From NCBI GenBank assembly GCA_032433595.1, contig JASWJB010000504.1, forward strand, positions 1-21,466: a stretch of 21,466 nt of DNA, written 5' to 3'. The notes under the pieces are model-generated. The model was not told the DNA's origin and did not search any database. It saw nothing but the letters and a program-made list of their open reading frames with translations. The position numbers were made by a program, and so were the translations under genes. Shown here in pieces: positions 1-9,808 of the stretch (position 1 is the stretch's first letter; each line of letters begins with the position of its first letter). Source of the DNA: Conoideocrella luteorostrata. Lineage: Eukaryota > Ascomycota > Sordariomycetes > Hypocreales > Clavicipitaceae.

Positions 1-665
1 ATTAACGCGTGGCGTGCCCCTGTTGATCCCCAATATTCATTCCACGGCTACTGATCCGTTTCATGCCAATAAGCTGATTGATTTTGCTGCACCGAGTAGA
101 AAGAGGACCCAACCAGTAAGATGAAATCAATGGCCCTCCCCCATCGTGTTCCGCGAGTCGGAATACTAAAGCTGCAGCTAGAGTGAACAAGACGTCACCG
201 TCGCAATCTAATTTCGGGACGTGGAACTCCTCAGGCCGCCGGGCAGCCAGGGCTGTTTATTCGATCTCCCCAGCTCGATATCGTGGTTCAAGGGCTTCAT
301 CACCTGATAATGGCCGTCTAAGGTACTCCGTAGATAATATAGTACTGGGTAAGTAGTCAACCAAAGTGTATTGTAATCTACTCTATGAAAATAATAAAGA
401 GTGAGAGGAAGATGCAAAGGATAGAAGGATAATTGAATGAGCAGAAGAAACAGGCAAGCAGTAGCAGTGGGTTCTTGGCCAATTGAGCGCGGCCGGATGA
501 GGGTTCGCCCAATTAACGATTTGCGAAGTCTCGGTGTCAAATTATCGGATCATGTACGGAGAAGACAGATTCCTGTGACATCGCTCAACAAAAAGCGAAT
601 ATTTAAGTATTTTCAAATGCCATTTTACTTATCCGCTATTCAATTATTCAGTACACAATGCATCT
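1..665. other. No recognised gene
   Basis: Several short open frames occur on both strands but none has a recognisable domain, and the two minus-strand ones open only with TTG. One TACGGAGT-type octamer (as ACTCCGTA) lies at 325-332. The right end holds the presumed 3' flank of the AMP-binding-like gene, which stops at 666. Confidence 0.5.
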
Positions 666-2478
666 TCAGACATAAGACAGTGTGTTGTCGTCATTGACCT
701 TGCCAGCAACTCCGAGGCGCGCCTCACCTCCGGATACAGACGGTCCCCGGGCGACGATCTGCGGTGGGACATAGGTCAGTCATCTATACAAATTCGCTAT
801 AGGCTTGAGGAAATTGGTCAGTACTTACCTGGCCTTCGATGACATCATCAGTCGTCTTGTACGCTCCCATGTCCTTCAGATAAATTTCAACCGATGATAG
901 GGGAACTCCAAAGTGCGACTTGACACCCGGAGTAATTCTGTAATCAAACAGGGCTGTCTGTGTAACAGCGCCAGCAACTCTAGCAGCTGTTAACGCATAG
1001 ACAACTCTGGCGCCAGTGAAGACTCTCAGATCAGACAGAACCTGGGAAGACAACAGAGGGGTATTGCCGCCAACACGCTCAGCCACATAGACGAGACGTA
1101 GCTTTCCGGGCGTGGTGCCAACATTAAGGTGGGCTCCAGCCGAGAAGGTGGACAAGAGGTTCGATGCTGCGTGGACACCACGCTGAGTGAGGGTGTTGGT
1201 TGACAAATTGTGAGAAAGCTTAGCAAGACCACCGCCCAACTTGCTGGCGGACTCTTGGTGTGTATGGAGCAACGTTGCCGGACTTGCGACGATAACAGTA
1301 GGCGCAATGCCTCGTGCAGCAAGGACAAGATCGGGAGATCGGCCAGCTACCGAGTTCAGTGCCACCGAAGCATTGGCGTAGAGCGCGCCAAGGGTAAGTG
1401 TCAATGTGCGGGTGTTCGACAGCGAATCCGCAACAAGGAACAAATCAGCCTCCGTGAGTCGTTCTCTCGTCGGAATAGCTGCAATTTCGCCAGAAATCGC
1501 GGAAACGAGATTTGCCTGAGTGAAACGCACCATCTCCTCCAGTTCTCCAGTCTTACCCTGCCAGAACGTAACGATATCCTGGGGCGCGTTTTCCTTGTCG
1601 ATTGGGGGTAATTCGGTTAGGGCCGCAGCGGGAGTGTCGTTCAAGAGGTCCTGCCAGGTGGTTACATTGACGCTGCCACCGATACCCTCTGGGACATCGT
1701 TCCAGTCCATATGGCGGGAGCCTTCATCAACAACCCAGATGAGCTGGCGGAGAGAAGGATAGGCCATGACCACCGCATCCAGAGGAAACGACCCGGTTGC
1801 AGTGACGACCGTATCAACGGCTGAACGGCGCAGCATGGAAATGAGCTGAGACTCGGGGACGTCAAAAGGGATAATGACAGTCGTCAGGTTGGGATAGAAA
1901 GAGCACGCAAAGAGGGTGACGAGCAGTTCGATGGAATTGGGCAGATAAACAGCTACTTTGATAGAGCCCTGCTCCTCAATATACCGGCCGATGACGTTGA
2001 TCTGTCTGTTGATTTCCTCTGTCCCTGTTAGCAAAGCTTCATCGTAGGCTGGTAGTTTTTAACGCAAGGACATACCTAGGTTATGCTCAATAACATTCTC
2101 CAGCCCCAAAACGGTCAACAGCTTTCCTCTTGCACCAGTATCCCCACCACTGACTGCCTTTCTCCAAACATCTCGCAAGTCGCCTTCCCGACCTCGCGAA
2201 AACTTTGGCGCACCCGGATCCTTGACGTTCAATCCAGCATTGAGAGGCATGCCATGCGGCGCAGACAAGGGACGATATACGGCGCTCTCGCCTTCGTGAC
2301 GAACGGACGATGGCATGGATTGTCTAGCAAGAAGAAGAGGATGGGCGTCGGGCTCAGTCGCAGACATGATGCGGTATGTGACCATTGCGACGAGCGCTGT
2401 AGCCAGCGCCGTGGAATAAGCGTTCCATTGGCCGAACAGATCCGAGATGGACGAGTCGACGGTTTCCAAAAGGCCCAT
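666..2478 (-). CDS. ANL-superfamily (AMP-binding-like) protein, probable pseudoenzyme
   Basis: Three exons join cleanly on the minus strand: 2478-2076, 2024-829 and 758-666. The introns are 2075-2025 (51 nt, GTATGT donor, ACAG acceptor) and 828-759 (70 nt, GTAAGT donor, GACTGAC branch, GCAG acceptor). The product is 563 aa. Residues about 21-38 form a hydrophobic segment, so a membrane or lipid-droplet/ER location is plausible. The middle resembles the N-terminal domain of acyl-CoA synthetases and NRPS adenylation domains (VAVYLPNS, then FYPNLTTVIIPFDVPESQL). However, the Ser/Thr/Gly-rich ATP loop is replaced by FWQGKTGELEEM (about 287-298). The usual YGxTE motif is not seen, and the protein ends just after an EGQIVARGP-like strand, so the C-terminal subdomain with the catalytic lysine is absent. 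Exon joins keep frame, so I regard the truncated fold as natural. A nearer acceptor at 2049 would make a 27-nt intron, which is too short. The substrate is unknown. Confidence 0.8.
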
Positions 2479-3040
2479 GGTTCACACGAGATTTTCGTAG
2501 ATTTTCGTAGATGGAGGATGGTTATGATTACGATTCTGATGATGCCTGAGAGGCAGGTGCGAATGTGACTGCCTGACGGACTTTGAGGATCTTGATTTCG
2601 GGATGGGCGGAATACGTGAGATGCGGATCTAGAGCAGCGGGACGAAGTCCCGAGGCCAACGGGTTGGATGTGGGGGATTTTTGAGCTGGTGGTTGAACAT
2701 CAGCGGTGGAGAAGGTCACAGATAGTCTGGCGGCGGGTGGCTGGGCATTTATTTGGCTGTTTGTTCCCCTGTCCAGACGATAAGACGGATGCACAACGCC
2801 GGATTGGGTATTGGGCAATGCGGGACCAACACAGAAACGGGCGTGTACCCCGTACAATAGCTACAAATTTGCTAGTCTTTTAGATATGACGTCGGGGACG
2901 CACGCGGAGGCTCTTTATTGGTGATAGTCGAAGAATTGGGAAGATATACTGGCCGAGACTTATGGCCAAGATGTATATTGCAGCGCGCCTGGAAGGCACC
3001 TGTTGCACGCGAGGGTATTTATAAATATGCCAAGCTCAAA
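2479..3040. other. 5' flank of the AMP-binding-like gene
   Basis: This is the upstream region of the minus-strand gene starting at 2478 and the 3' flank of the hydrolase pseudogene. A 109-codon minus-strand frame (2528-2857) opens only with TTG and shows no known domain, so I treat it as leader or chance. CCAAT-like sequence (read on the minus strand) lies near 2805-2815. A palindromic TATTTATAAATA is at 3016-3027, which is far from the start codon unless the leader is long. Confidence 0.4.
2491..2510. repeat. Tandem 10-bp direct repeat
   Basis: ATTTTCGTAG occurs twice back to back, 12 bp upstream of the start codon at 2478, in the presumed 5' leader. Its role is unknown; it may be simple slippage. 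Confidence 0.8.
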
Positions 3041-4072
3041 TTATGAGGGCCAAAAGCACACGGCTCGTTTTATGGCATCCCCAAACCACTTCTCATTCAA
3101 CTTCGCATCCGCATCAAACCCATGATCTCCATCCCTCTCAGTGAGCGACACTCGTCCATCGCCAAACATTTCTTTCGCGAGCTTACAATCCATTGAGATC
3201 CTCCTATCGGAACCACGGTGTCATTCCTCCCATGTAGAATTGTAATCCCGCCATTCGGAACCCCGATCCCCCTCGACCTCAAAATCTGTACAGGGTACCA
3301 TTTCCTGCTATTTTCCTCCGAGCTCAGTGTACCTCGTGCACATAAACGCCACAGCTGGCCGTACTGGATTGCCGCAAGCATGAATTCTAACCATTCAGAG
3401 GCAGCGAGTGAGCTCTCTGATACGCCAACGCTTGCAGTAGCAAGCATGTCGGTGCAGGCACTCTCACGTAAACTATGTCCAATGGGCGCTTACTGTCTTG
3501 GCGTAGTGAAATCATCCCCTGCAGTATCCAGCCCAGGATACGTTGCTATTGCCAAACGAACGTCCACTGGATGGGAGAGCGCGACGCTTACGGAGAAAAG
3601 CCACCTGCCGAGTCTCCTCTAACAAGAACACGGGCAAGGTCGATTTCTGTGAACGAGCTGTGCTCTGAAAAGTGGGTAGTGAGGGCTGACGAATGAAGCT
3701 ATGCCCAGAAGTCGTGTATGTCTTGGAAGATTTGGGGTGTAGTGGCTTCCGGTTGAAGGCGACAGTTGGGGGAGATGATGATGGAGTTGTGCCGGAGGGC
3801 AAGATCGGAGAGCCAGTTTGGCCAGAATGCTGGGAACAAGGAGTTGCCCATGACCTGACTTGATGAATGTTAGATTGCTCTGATGTGGATTTGAGGGACT
3901 GACAAATAGGTATTCGTACGAGGCCGCCGCCATGAAAGCGTACATGGACAAGCCTTTCACCATGAACTGGCGTGCTGGGGCTGTAAACGTTAAGACAGAT
4001 AGCGTGTTTCGCAACATGTTTGTAGGGTGTTTAGATGATGGTAAAGCCGTCAGACTTGGGGTCAAAAGTCAT
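3041..4072 (-). pseudogene. Alpha/beta hydrolase (HSL/arylacetamide-deacetylase-like), broken
   Basis: Reading the minus strand from the ATG at 4072 gives a recognisable fungal alpha/beta hydrolase spread over several frames. Seen in order: MTFDPKSDGFTII, then TAA at 4033-4031; the oxyanion-hole motif HGGG just before a probable native intron 3919-3855 (GT...TCTAAC...TCAG, 65 nt); VMGNSLFPAFWPNW; TAG at 3701-3699 after HDFWA; the nucleophile motif GDSAGG at 3617-3600; a frameshift near 3597; TAA at 3492-3490; ITILHGRNDTVVPI, holding the acid residue; another frameshift near 3190; and the histidine motif DGDHGFDAD, with the stop at 3041-3043. All three triad regions are therefore present, but at least three stops and two shifts prevent a full product. 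The frame is old enough to have several lesions yet still easily recognised. The substrate is unknown. Confidence 0.85.
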
Positions 4073-4530
4073 CGAGATAACTAATTTATGGTTATCAGAA
4101 GTTGTAGATGTCGGGACCAGTTGGCATATAAAGGAGATGATGCGCTTTGAGGTTCATTAGACTCTGTTGCTACTTCATAATCGACAAAAAAAGAAGCCTC
4201 CCTTTTATACTCTGTTCGGCGTATTGCTCAAGGCACAAGGTTGGGGACTAATGTATTCATCCACTGGCATTAAGCTGTGTAGGCGCGTGATGATTAATGG
4301 TGCTGATGTGAATATTGCGCACGAATTTACACCATGGAGAAATTGTGGTCTAGCTCCGACGAGGCTATCTGATCCGTTAGTTGACTTGGACTACGGCAAG
4401 CTAGGTGAATTTATTAATATGGAACCCTGCAACTCCGATTTCCCTTAAAAAAACACGCGAACATCGTCGCCTGTCGCCGTCTTTTATGTTCCACGCGAAC
4501 CGTCGATGAGGCACAAATACACTCTCACAA
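4073..4530. other. No recognised gene
   Basis: A 93-codon plus-strand frame at 4167-4448 has no recognisable domain. A run of seven A lies near 4184-4190. This stretch is the 5' flank of the hydrolase pseudogene and the 3' flank of the MYND gene. Confidence 0.4.
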
Positions 4531-5643
4531 CTAATTCCTCAAATGCTTTACCAGCTGGATTGCCCCAGGTGTCTCAGCCCATGCATAATAACTGAATCCC
4601 ATAACCGTATTAGACTCCTCATGTGATCCCGGGCTGCAATATTCAGACCTATCCGCAATGGCACTCGCTGGGTTATTTAGCATGGACCGGAAAAAATGCC
4701 GGTTGTACCGGTCGGCGGACTTGAAGAGCGTGGCTACCTGACTCTTGAGGGTTACCATAAGATGAGAAACTTCCTCAATGCTGGATCTCAGAAGATCTGG
4801 TCGCGACTCAATAACTGGCCCTACAAAGTCGGCGAGGATGAGGAGGAGGATCTCGGTCGGTAATTTGCCACCGAGTGTTATTGTAACAGCGTGGATGGCT
4901 TGCAGGTCCAGCAAGACACGAATCTTACTCAAAAGGACGGCAATGCTGTGAGTCAAATCTAGCCATTGCGTGGTTATCCACATGTTCCCCAGGGGCTCGA
5001 GGATATCGGCATCTTTGACGTCTAGATATGGAAGCTCGGTATTTCCCCAACCGTATTGAGCATCATTCCCCGTTGTGGCATACCACTTCATGAAATCGCA
5101 TGCCTCTTGGTCCCTCCCAAGTCTAACTAGCAGGAAAGGAACCACCCCCCTCAAGCCCATGTTATCCGAGCGACAAAGCCTCATCATGTCTGTAAGATGA
5201 TCCAAAGCCGTCTCAATTGCATCGACGGGTGCTCCAACAGACCCGAAGTTCAGGAGGAGAGCATCGACGACGCCGTAGCAGGCCAGCATATACGGTCGTG
5301 TCTCGATAATGCGCCAAAAATGGCCAACTCCGTTATTGAAGATGTCGTCTGGTACAAACAGATCTCCTTGAATGTCGCGAAGATGCTGGTCTGCGTTTCG
5401 TTAGTTTGCTCTGGCTCTTTTTACTGTCATGCAACCCTGTATATGACGACGTCGGTCAGATGCCCGGTGATCTGCGCTGCAGTAGTATATTACTTGACAC
5501 TTGGAGCAGCGGAGTAGGTCGTCCTTGCGGCGACAGAGTGCGCAGGCTCGGGGCGAGAGGCCGGTGACCATTGGCGGAGGCATAGCGGTAGGTGGGTGTT
5601 TTGGGGAGTGAAGGACGAAAGATTCGTGGTGGAGGCGATTCAT
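4531..5643 (-). pseudogene. MYND-type zinc-finger protein with one in-frame stop
   Basis: From the ATG at 5643 the minus strand encodes a MYND finger at residues 34-71, with ligands C34, C37, C46, C49, C55, H59, H67 and C71. H59 stands where many MYND domains have Cys, a swap I recall from fungal members. MYND fingers usually bind proline-rich peptides. Codon 81 (5403-5401) is TAA. The same frame then stays open to the stop at 4531, giving a long helical region (for example ALDHLTDMMRLCRSDNMG and EILLLILADFVGPVIESRPD) of a kind that normally follows the finger in these fungal proteins. Without the TAA the product would be 370 aa. No intron of normal size removes the stop: a GT...CTAAC...CAG stretch spans it but is only 34 nt and would change frame. 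Recent nonsense mutation is the simplest reading; readthrough or a sequencing error are alternatives. Confidence 0.75.
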
Positions 5644-6997
5644 GAGGAATTACTGGAGTTTACTAAGAGGTGCTTAACACGCGACCGGAAGAACGAGTTA
5701 TGAAGTATAGGTGTAGCAAGCTAGGACGGGGAATGTCCAGGAGCAGATTATGCGATAGCTTCCAGTTAGGCCAAAGTCAGATAGAATAACTAATAGTTCT
5801 CAGAGACGGGTCTTGTTCCTGAAGCTAGCAATTGAGTTTGGAAGTGCCGGAGTGGAGAGGCTTGGCGAGACAGGAACCGATTTCCCTGGGTGAGAATTAC
5901 CAAAAACGCCAAATGTCAATGTTAGGACGCCCGCTCCGTCGCTCTAGTACTTCGAAACTTTACTTTCGGCAGCGGTCCTCAGACAGAGAGACACGTGACT
6001 GCCAGCGGTGTAGCACGTTCTTTTATTAAGACGTACTTGCCAAGGACCAAAGCGTCTACTACGTAACTACAGAGCGGCGTTCGACATACACATACGGAGG
6101 AACAGTTAACTAGTTAGTCCCGAGCACTGGATGGCAGCTCGGTAGGGGTCTGGGGCATGCTTTAGTTATTCAATGGAACCAAATGTCATAATCAACGACC
6201 CAGTGATTATCGAATTCGAATTGAAGCCAACATCCTCGCAATGACTTTCGATTGCTTTCTCGAAAATTATTGGTATTTATTTCTGTTCGACTAGGCAGCT
6301 GGCTGTTTTCCCTCTCCTTTTGATACGCGTGACGTCCGTATTGTTGTCGGGCCGATATTCCGAGGCTCGGCTAGATGCACGCAATATTGTTGCCAACGAT
6401 AAGGAAAAGAGAGCAAAGGAAGCTGAAGCAATAAACTTCCTCCTCTCCTTCGCTTCCTCACTCTATCTACTCGAGACTCAGCGCCCCATCAACCCACGGA
6501 GTACCTTGCAACTCATTCAGCGAGCGTTACGGTGCTTCTCGCCCAAACCCGACCTAACGCAACACAACCATCATTTCCAACATGATGGAAATAGTAACGA
6601 CGCCAGTTCAAATCATCTGAATATGGCAGGGGGGGCAAGCAATAATCGTTTCTTCAACGGCAACCATTGGGGCTACCTGACCAGCTGCAGTAAAGTGGCA
6701 GCGGTAATGTGATTTCGTGTCTGATAGGTATTTGAAACACCACTTCATGGTGTGCAACCTCGTCAGCTGTTCTCGCCGGGGAGCAAGGGCCTTGCAACCT
6801 GAAGTACCATGAATGTATTCCTCGTACAGATGTAGGTCTAAAAGATTGTAGCTTAAACAGCTAGCCGATAATCCCGGGCATGTATTTCTATAGCAGCCGC
6901 TACCAACAGGCGTGGCGAAAGCAGCCATCATGTCGAACCGGACCAACTCGCGGGCCTATGTAACAATCGAAGATCAATATCTCATCTCTCAGTGAAG
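5644..6997. other. Long stretch with no recognised gene
   Basis: Frames at 5832-6029 (plus), 6320-6712 (plus, TTG start) and 6608-6946 (minus) show no domain that I know. The 6320-6712 frame contains a plausible amphipathic stretch (KEKRAKEAEAINFLLSF), but no ATG or splice partner that would make a gene model. The right end should hold the promoter of the HET/NB-ARC gene when it was functional. Confidence 0.4.
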
Positions 6998-8308
6998 ATG
7001 CGCCTTCTCAAGTTGGAGCCCGGCAGCCAACCGTTGTCTTTCACGAAAGATCTGGTCAGCGATATCCCGCCTTACGCAATCCTCTCGCATACGTCGGGCG
7101 ATGATGATGAGGAACTCACTTACAAAGACATAAAAAAAGGGCAGAGGGAAGGACAAAGACAGCTACAAGAAGATTCAGTTCAGTGTCAAGCAGACTTCAT
7201 TGGACGGTTTTTAGTGTCTCTGGATCGACACGTGTTGCATCAAACAGGTCAAGCCATACCGAGCTTCAACAAACTATCAACTCCATGTTTCGCTAGTATC
7301 AAATCGCGTCCAAGTGCTATGTCTACTCGCCTTCGAGAGGCCATTGCAATGCGCTCTAATCGTCTTCGACCCATGGCAAGTAGGTAGCAAGCAAGCCACC
7401 AGCATGAAGATATCCATTTGTTAAGAGAATAATTCGTCAGGTATTCTAAAAGCCTACTTGGTTTTGCCATTCGGTAGAAATGTCGATTTCGTCGGCCGGG
7501 AGGATATTCTGGGCGAACTAACGAAAAAAATATCTCCGGCGGCCAATGGTAACCCCTACCAGATGACTGTCATCGAAGGTCTGGGGGGCGTTGGCAAGAC
7601 TCAAGTTGCACTCGAAGCTGCTTACCGGGTTCACGAAAAGGACCGCCATTGTTCTAACTTCGGGGTGCCAGCTGTCGGTCAGACAACTATTGACAATGCG
7701 TACCGAAAGATCGGCCAATCAATGCGGATACCCAACATCAACGACAGTGAGGCAGAGGTGAGGGCTCTAGTCAAAGACTGTCTCTCCAAAGATGATGCTC
7801 GCCAGTGGCTCCTGGTAATTGACAATGCTGATGATATAGATCTCATGTTCAGCCAAGGGGACCAACCTTCCCTCTACGATTTCGTCCCTTCTAACCCTAA
7901 GGGTTCTGTCCTGTTTGCCACGCGGAACCACGAGGCTACAGTTAGCTTGAATGTTTGTCGGGACATCATCCTTTGCATTGAGGAAATAAATCAGAATGAA
8001 GCAATACAGTTGCTTCAGAAGAAGTTGACAGACGCACAATTACGCGATGTGGAGAGCACGCCTAGACTGCTTGAGTTCTTGGCTCATCTTCCCCTGGCCA
8101 TTCGGCAAGCATCAGCATACATGTTGCGAACAGGAATCCTAACAAGCACTTATTTGGGCTATTGTGAGTCTTCCGATGCCGCCTCGATCACATCCTTAGC
8201 CAGCATTTCGAAGATCGAAGTCGATACCAATACGACAAGTCTGCCAACCCCATCGCTACGACTTGGCTCATTCCCTTCAACCACATTACGGAAATTCAAC
8301 GACTTGGT
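6998..8308 (+). pseudogene. HET / NB-ARC NLR-like gene, decayed
   Basis: The start MRLLKLEPGS..SDIPPYAILSHT is the classic N-terminus of a fungal HET (heterokaryon-incompatibility) domain. The next invariant Trp is replaced by Ser (HTSG). A frameshift follows near 7160. The HET core then appears in other frames: WIDTCCI after a TAG at 7212-7214, then ELQQTINSMFR with a TAG at 7294-7296 where Trp is expected, then YQIASKCYVY. The NB-ARC ATPase follows in one open frame from about 7470: VDFVGRE, P-loop GLGGVGKT (7578-7601), Walker B region WLLVIDNADD, the ATRNHEA sensor-like motif and LPLAIRQASAYM. Another shift near 8190 precedes RYQYDKSANPIATTWL, and similarity fades about 8308. No C-terminal repeats (TPR/ankyrin) are visible. 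Such proteins act in allorecognition and regulated cell death; this copy cannot make a full product. Confidence 0.85.
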
Positions 8309-9084
8309 GACTCTCCGACCCTGCATGTTCGTGCTCCAGTCCAGATCACGATACGACAAATATCACCTCAAGTTACCACGTACAATCTTATGCTCCGTAT
8401 GTGATATATGTCCTATCTAATCAGCGGAGACTCCTATCTAGGCTCACTCACAGATGCGCCTGACATATTGATTTATTGGCATGGAGTGCTTTTGCTACGA
8501 ATACAAGACACATCCGCTGCTTGCTCTAGCAACCCATCAAGCTACGCAGACCCCACCGCCATCATTGCGCACGCATCCCTAGCATTTTGGCCAACACCGT
8601 TCATCTTTGGACCATCGTCTAATTATTCTTCAATGCCTTTCACGTCTACGCGTTCCCATCGCCATCCTCCAGACGTGGTTTGCGTGGTTGAGTCCAAAAC
8701 ATTTGATAGTCTAGCAAGACTGCAGACGCCATTGCTAGAAAAGACAAAGGCACAGAGGAATATAACACATAACTATTCGCAGTGTCAAGAGTGGGCATAT
8801 TGTAAATTAAGCGATAATTTAATAAAAGTATACTATTTAATAGCTAACTTTAATTTCTAATAGTGTATATATTTTTCTAATAATTTTATACATCTTGTAG
8901 CCGTTGTGGAACGTTTTCATTAAGCTATTTATCATCGATTGAGGCAACGGTCGTATTCGATGTTTTCTGTTACCCTTTTACCTGGCAGCTCCTGCTCTTA
9001 GCCGTTGCATCATCTCTGAGCATATGGACCGGGTATACTCCTCTTGGAAACTGAAGCTCGAAAGACAAACCACACCGACCAACC
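8309..9084. other. No recognised gene; AT-rich island
   Basis: The in-frame tail of the NLR remnant runs to 8420 and a second open frame to 8860, neither with a known domain. About 8770-8900 is strongly AT-rich with many TA steps, a composition seen in mutated repeats or simple intergenic DNA. No transposase motif is visible. Confidence 0.4.
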
Positions 9085-9374
9085 ATGTTTATCATCAAGG
9101 TCGCCGCCGTTGCCGTGAACCACTGCGACTACAAGATGCCGGCCCGCATACACTCTCCCGGCGCGGTCGATGGCTGCGACTTCTCTGGAACCGTCGTTCT
9201 CCTCGGCGACCGAGTTGCTGGCGCGCAGATGGCATCCCAGGCCCGTCGCCCATGGTCTGATGCATTCACTGAATATATTTCTAAGAAGCCCGAGAACCCT
9301 ATGGCGTCTACCGGGGTACTTCTCTTGGGAACAGGCAGCTTCAATTGGCTGTGCTGACGCTAGCAGCGTGGTCT
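9085..9374 (+). pseudogene. Medium-chain enoyl reductase (LovC/ToxD-like), internal fragment
   Basis: Visible are IIKVAAVAVNHCDYKMPAR, then SPGAVDGCDFSGTVV, then GDRVAGAQMAS. This is the N-terminal GroES-like domain of zinc-independent medium-chain reductases that act as trans enoyl reductases or quinone-type oxidoreductases. About a dozen residues normally lying between the GTVV and GDRVAG elements are missing. At about 9297 the frame shifts and the family sequence resumes as LWRLPGYFSWEQAASIGCADAS in the next frame. It then stops matching near 9374. The N-terminal ~30 residues and the whole Rossmann domain are absent. A TACGGAGT octamer sits 39 bp past the break. It is a gene relic, not a functional enzyme. 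Confidence 0.8.
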
Positions 9375-9808
9375 CTATAAAAGCTGCGGTACTAATAGCA
9401 TTGGGTTCTAGTTACGGAGTGCACTACAAACAGACACAGCGATTAGCGCCTCTCCAAAACCATGGGCAAGGTGTCTTCTGCCGTTGGTTCCGTAGTAATA
9501 GTACTTTTTCTGCTTCTTAGACTACCATAGTAGTATGGCGTTTCATCCTCGTAATAGCCCGCTGGAACCTCCTCGGCTTCTTCGGAGCCAGCAAGATTAT
9601 TGGCCATTGCTTCCACTAGTTGCTGTTCAATTACGGAGCCCTGGTAACTAACGGCGTTTAGAATTCGTAGTTTTGCGCCATCCGCGGTAGCCCCAGGACA
9701 TGGGCTGTGCACGGCCTGTATCTTCAAACAGATTCTAGCACTGCGGTGCCTTTGCCTTCTTGCCCATCAAAAAATATCATATCTTCTATCAGATCCCGAT
9801 TTTCTGGT
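9375..9808. other. Gap with an unexplained minus-strand frame
   Basis: A 94-codon minus-strand frame (9727-9443, TTG start) reads like protein sequence (for example EEAEEVPAGYYEDETPYYYG) but matches no family I know. It could be a relic. The stretch also holds the presumed promoter of the kinase gene. Confidence 0.35.

Noticed and set aside
2049..2075. A 27-nt intron in the AMP-binding-like gene
   Set aside because: It keeps frame but is below the usual minimum for fungal introns; the 51-nt version also keeps frame.
2528..2857. 109-codon minus-strand frame upstream of the AMP-binding-like gene
   Set aside because: It starts only at TTG, has no known domain, and lies in the presumed leader/promoter.
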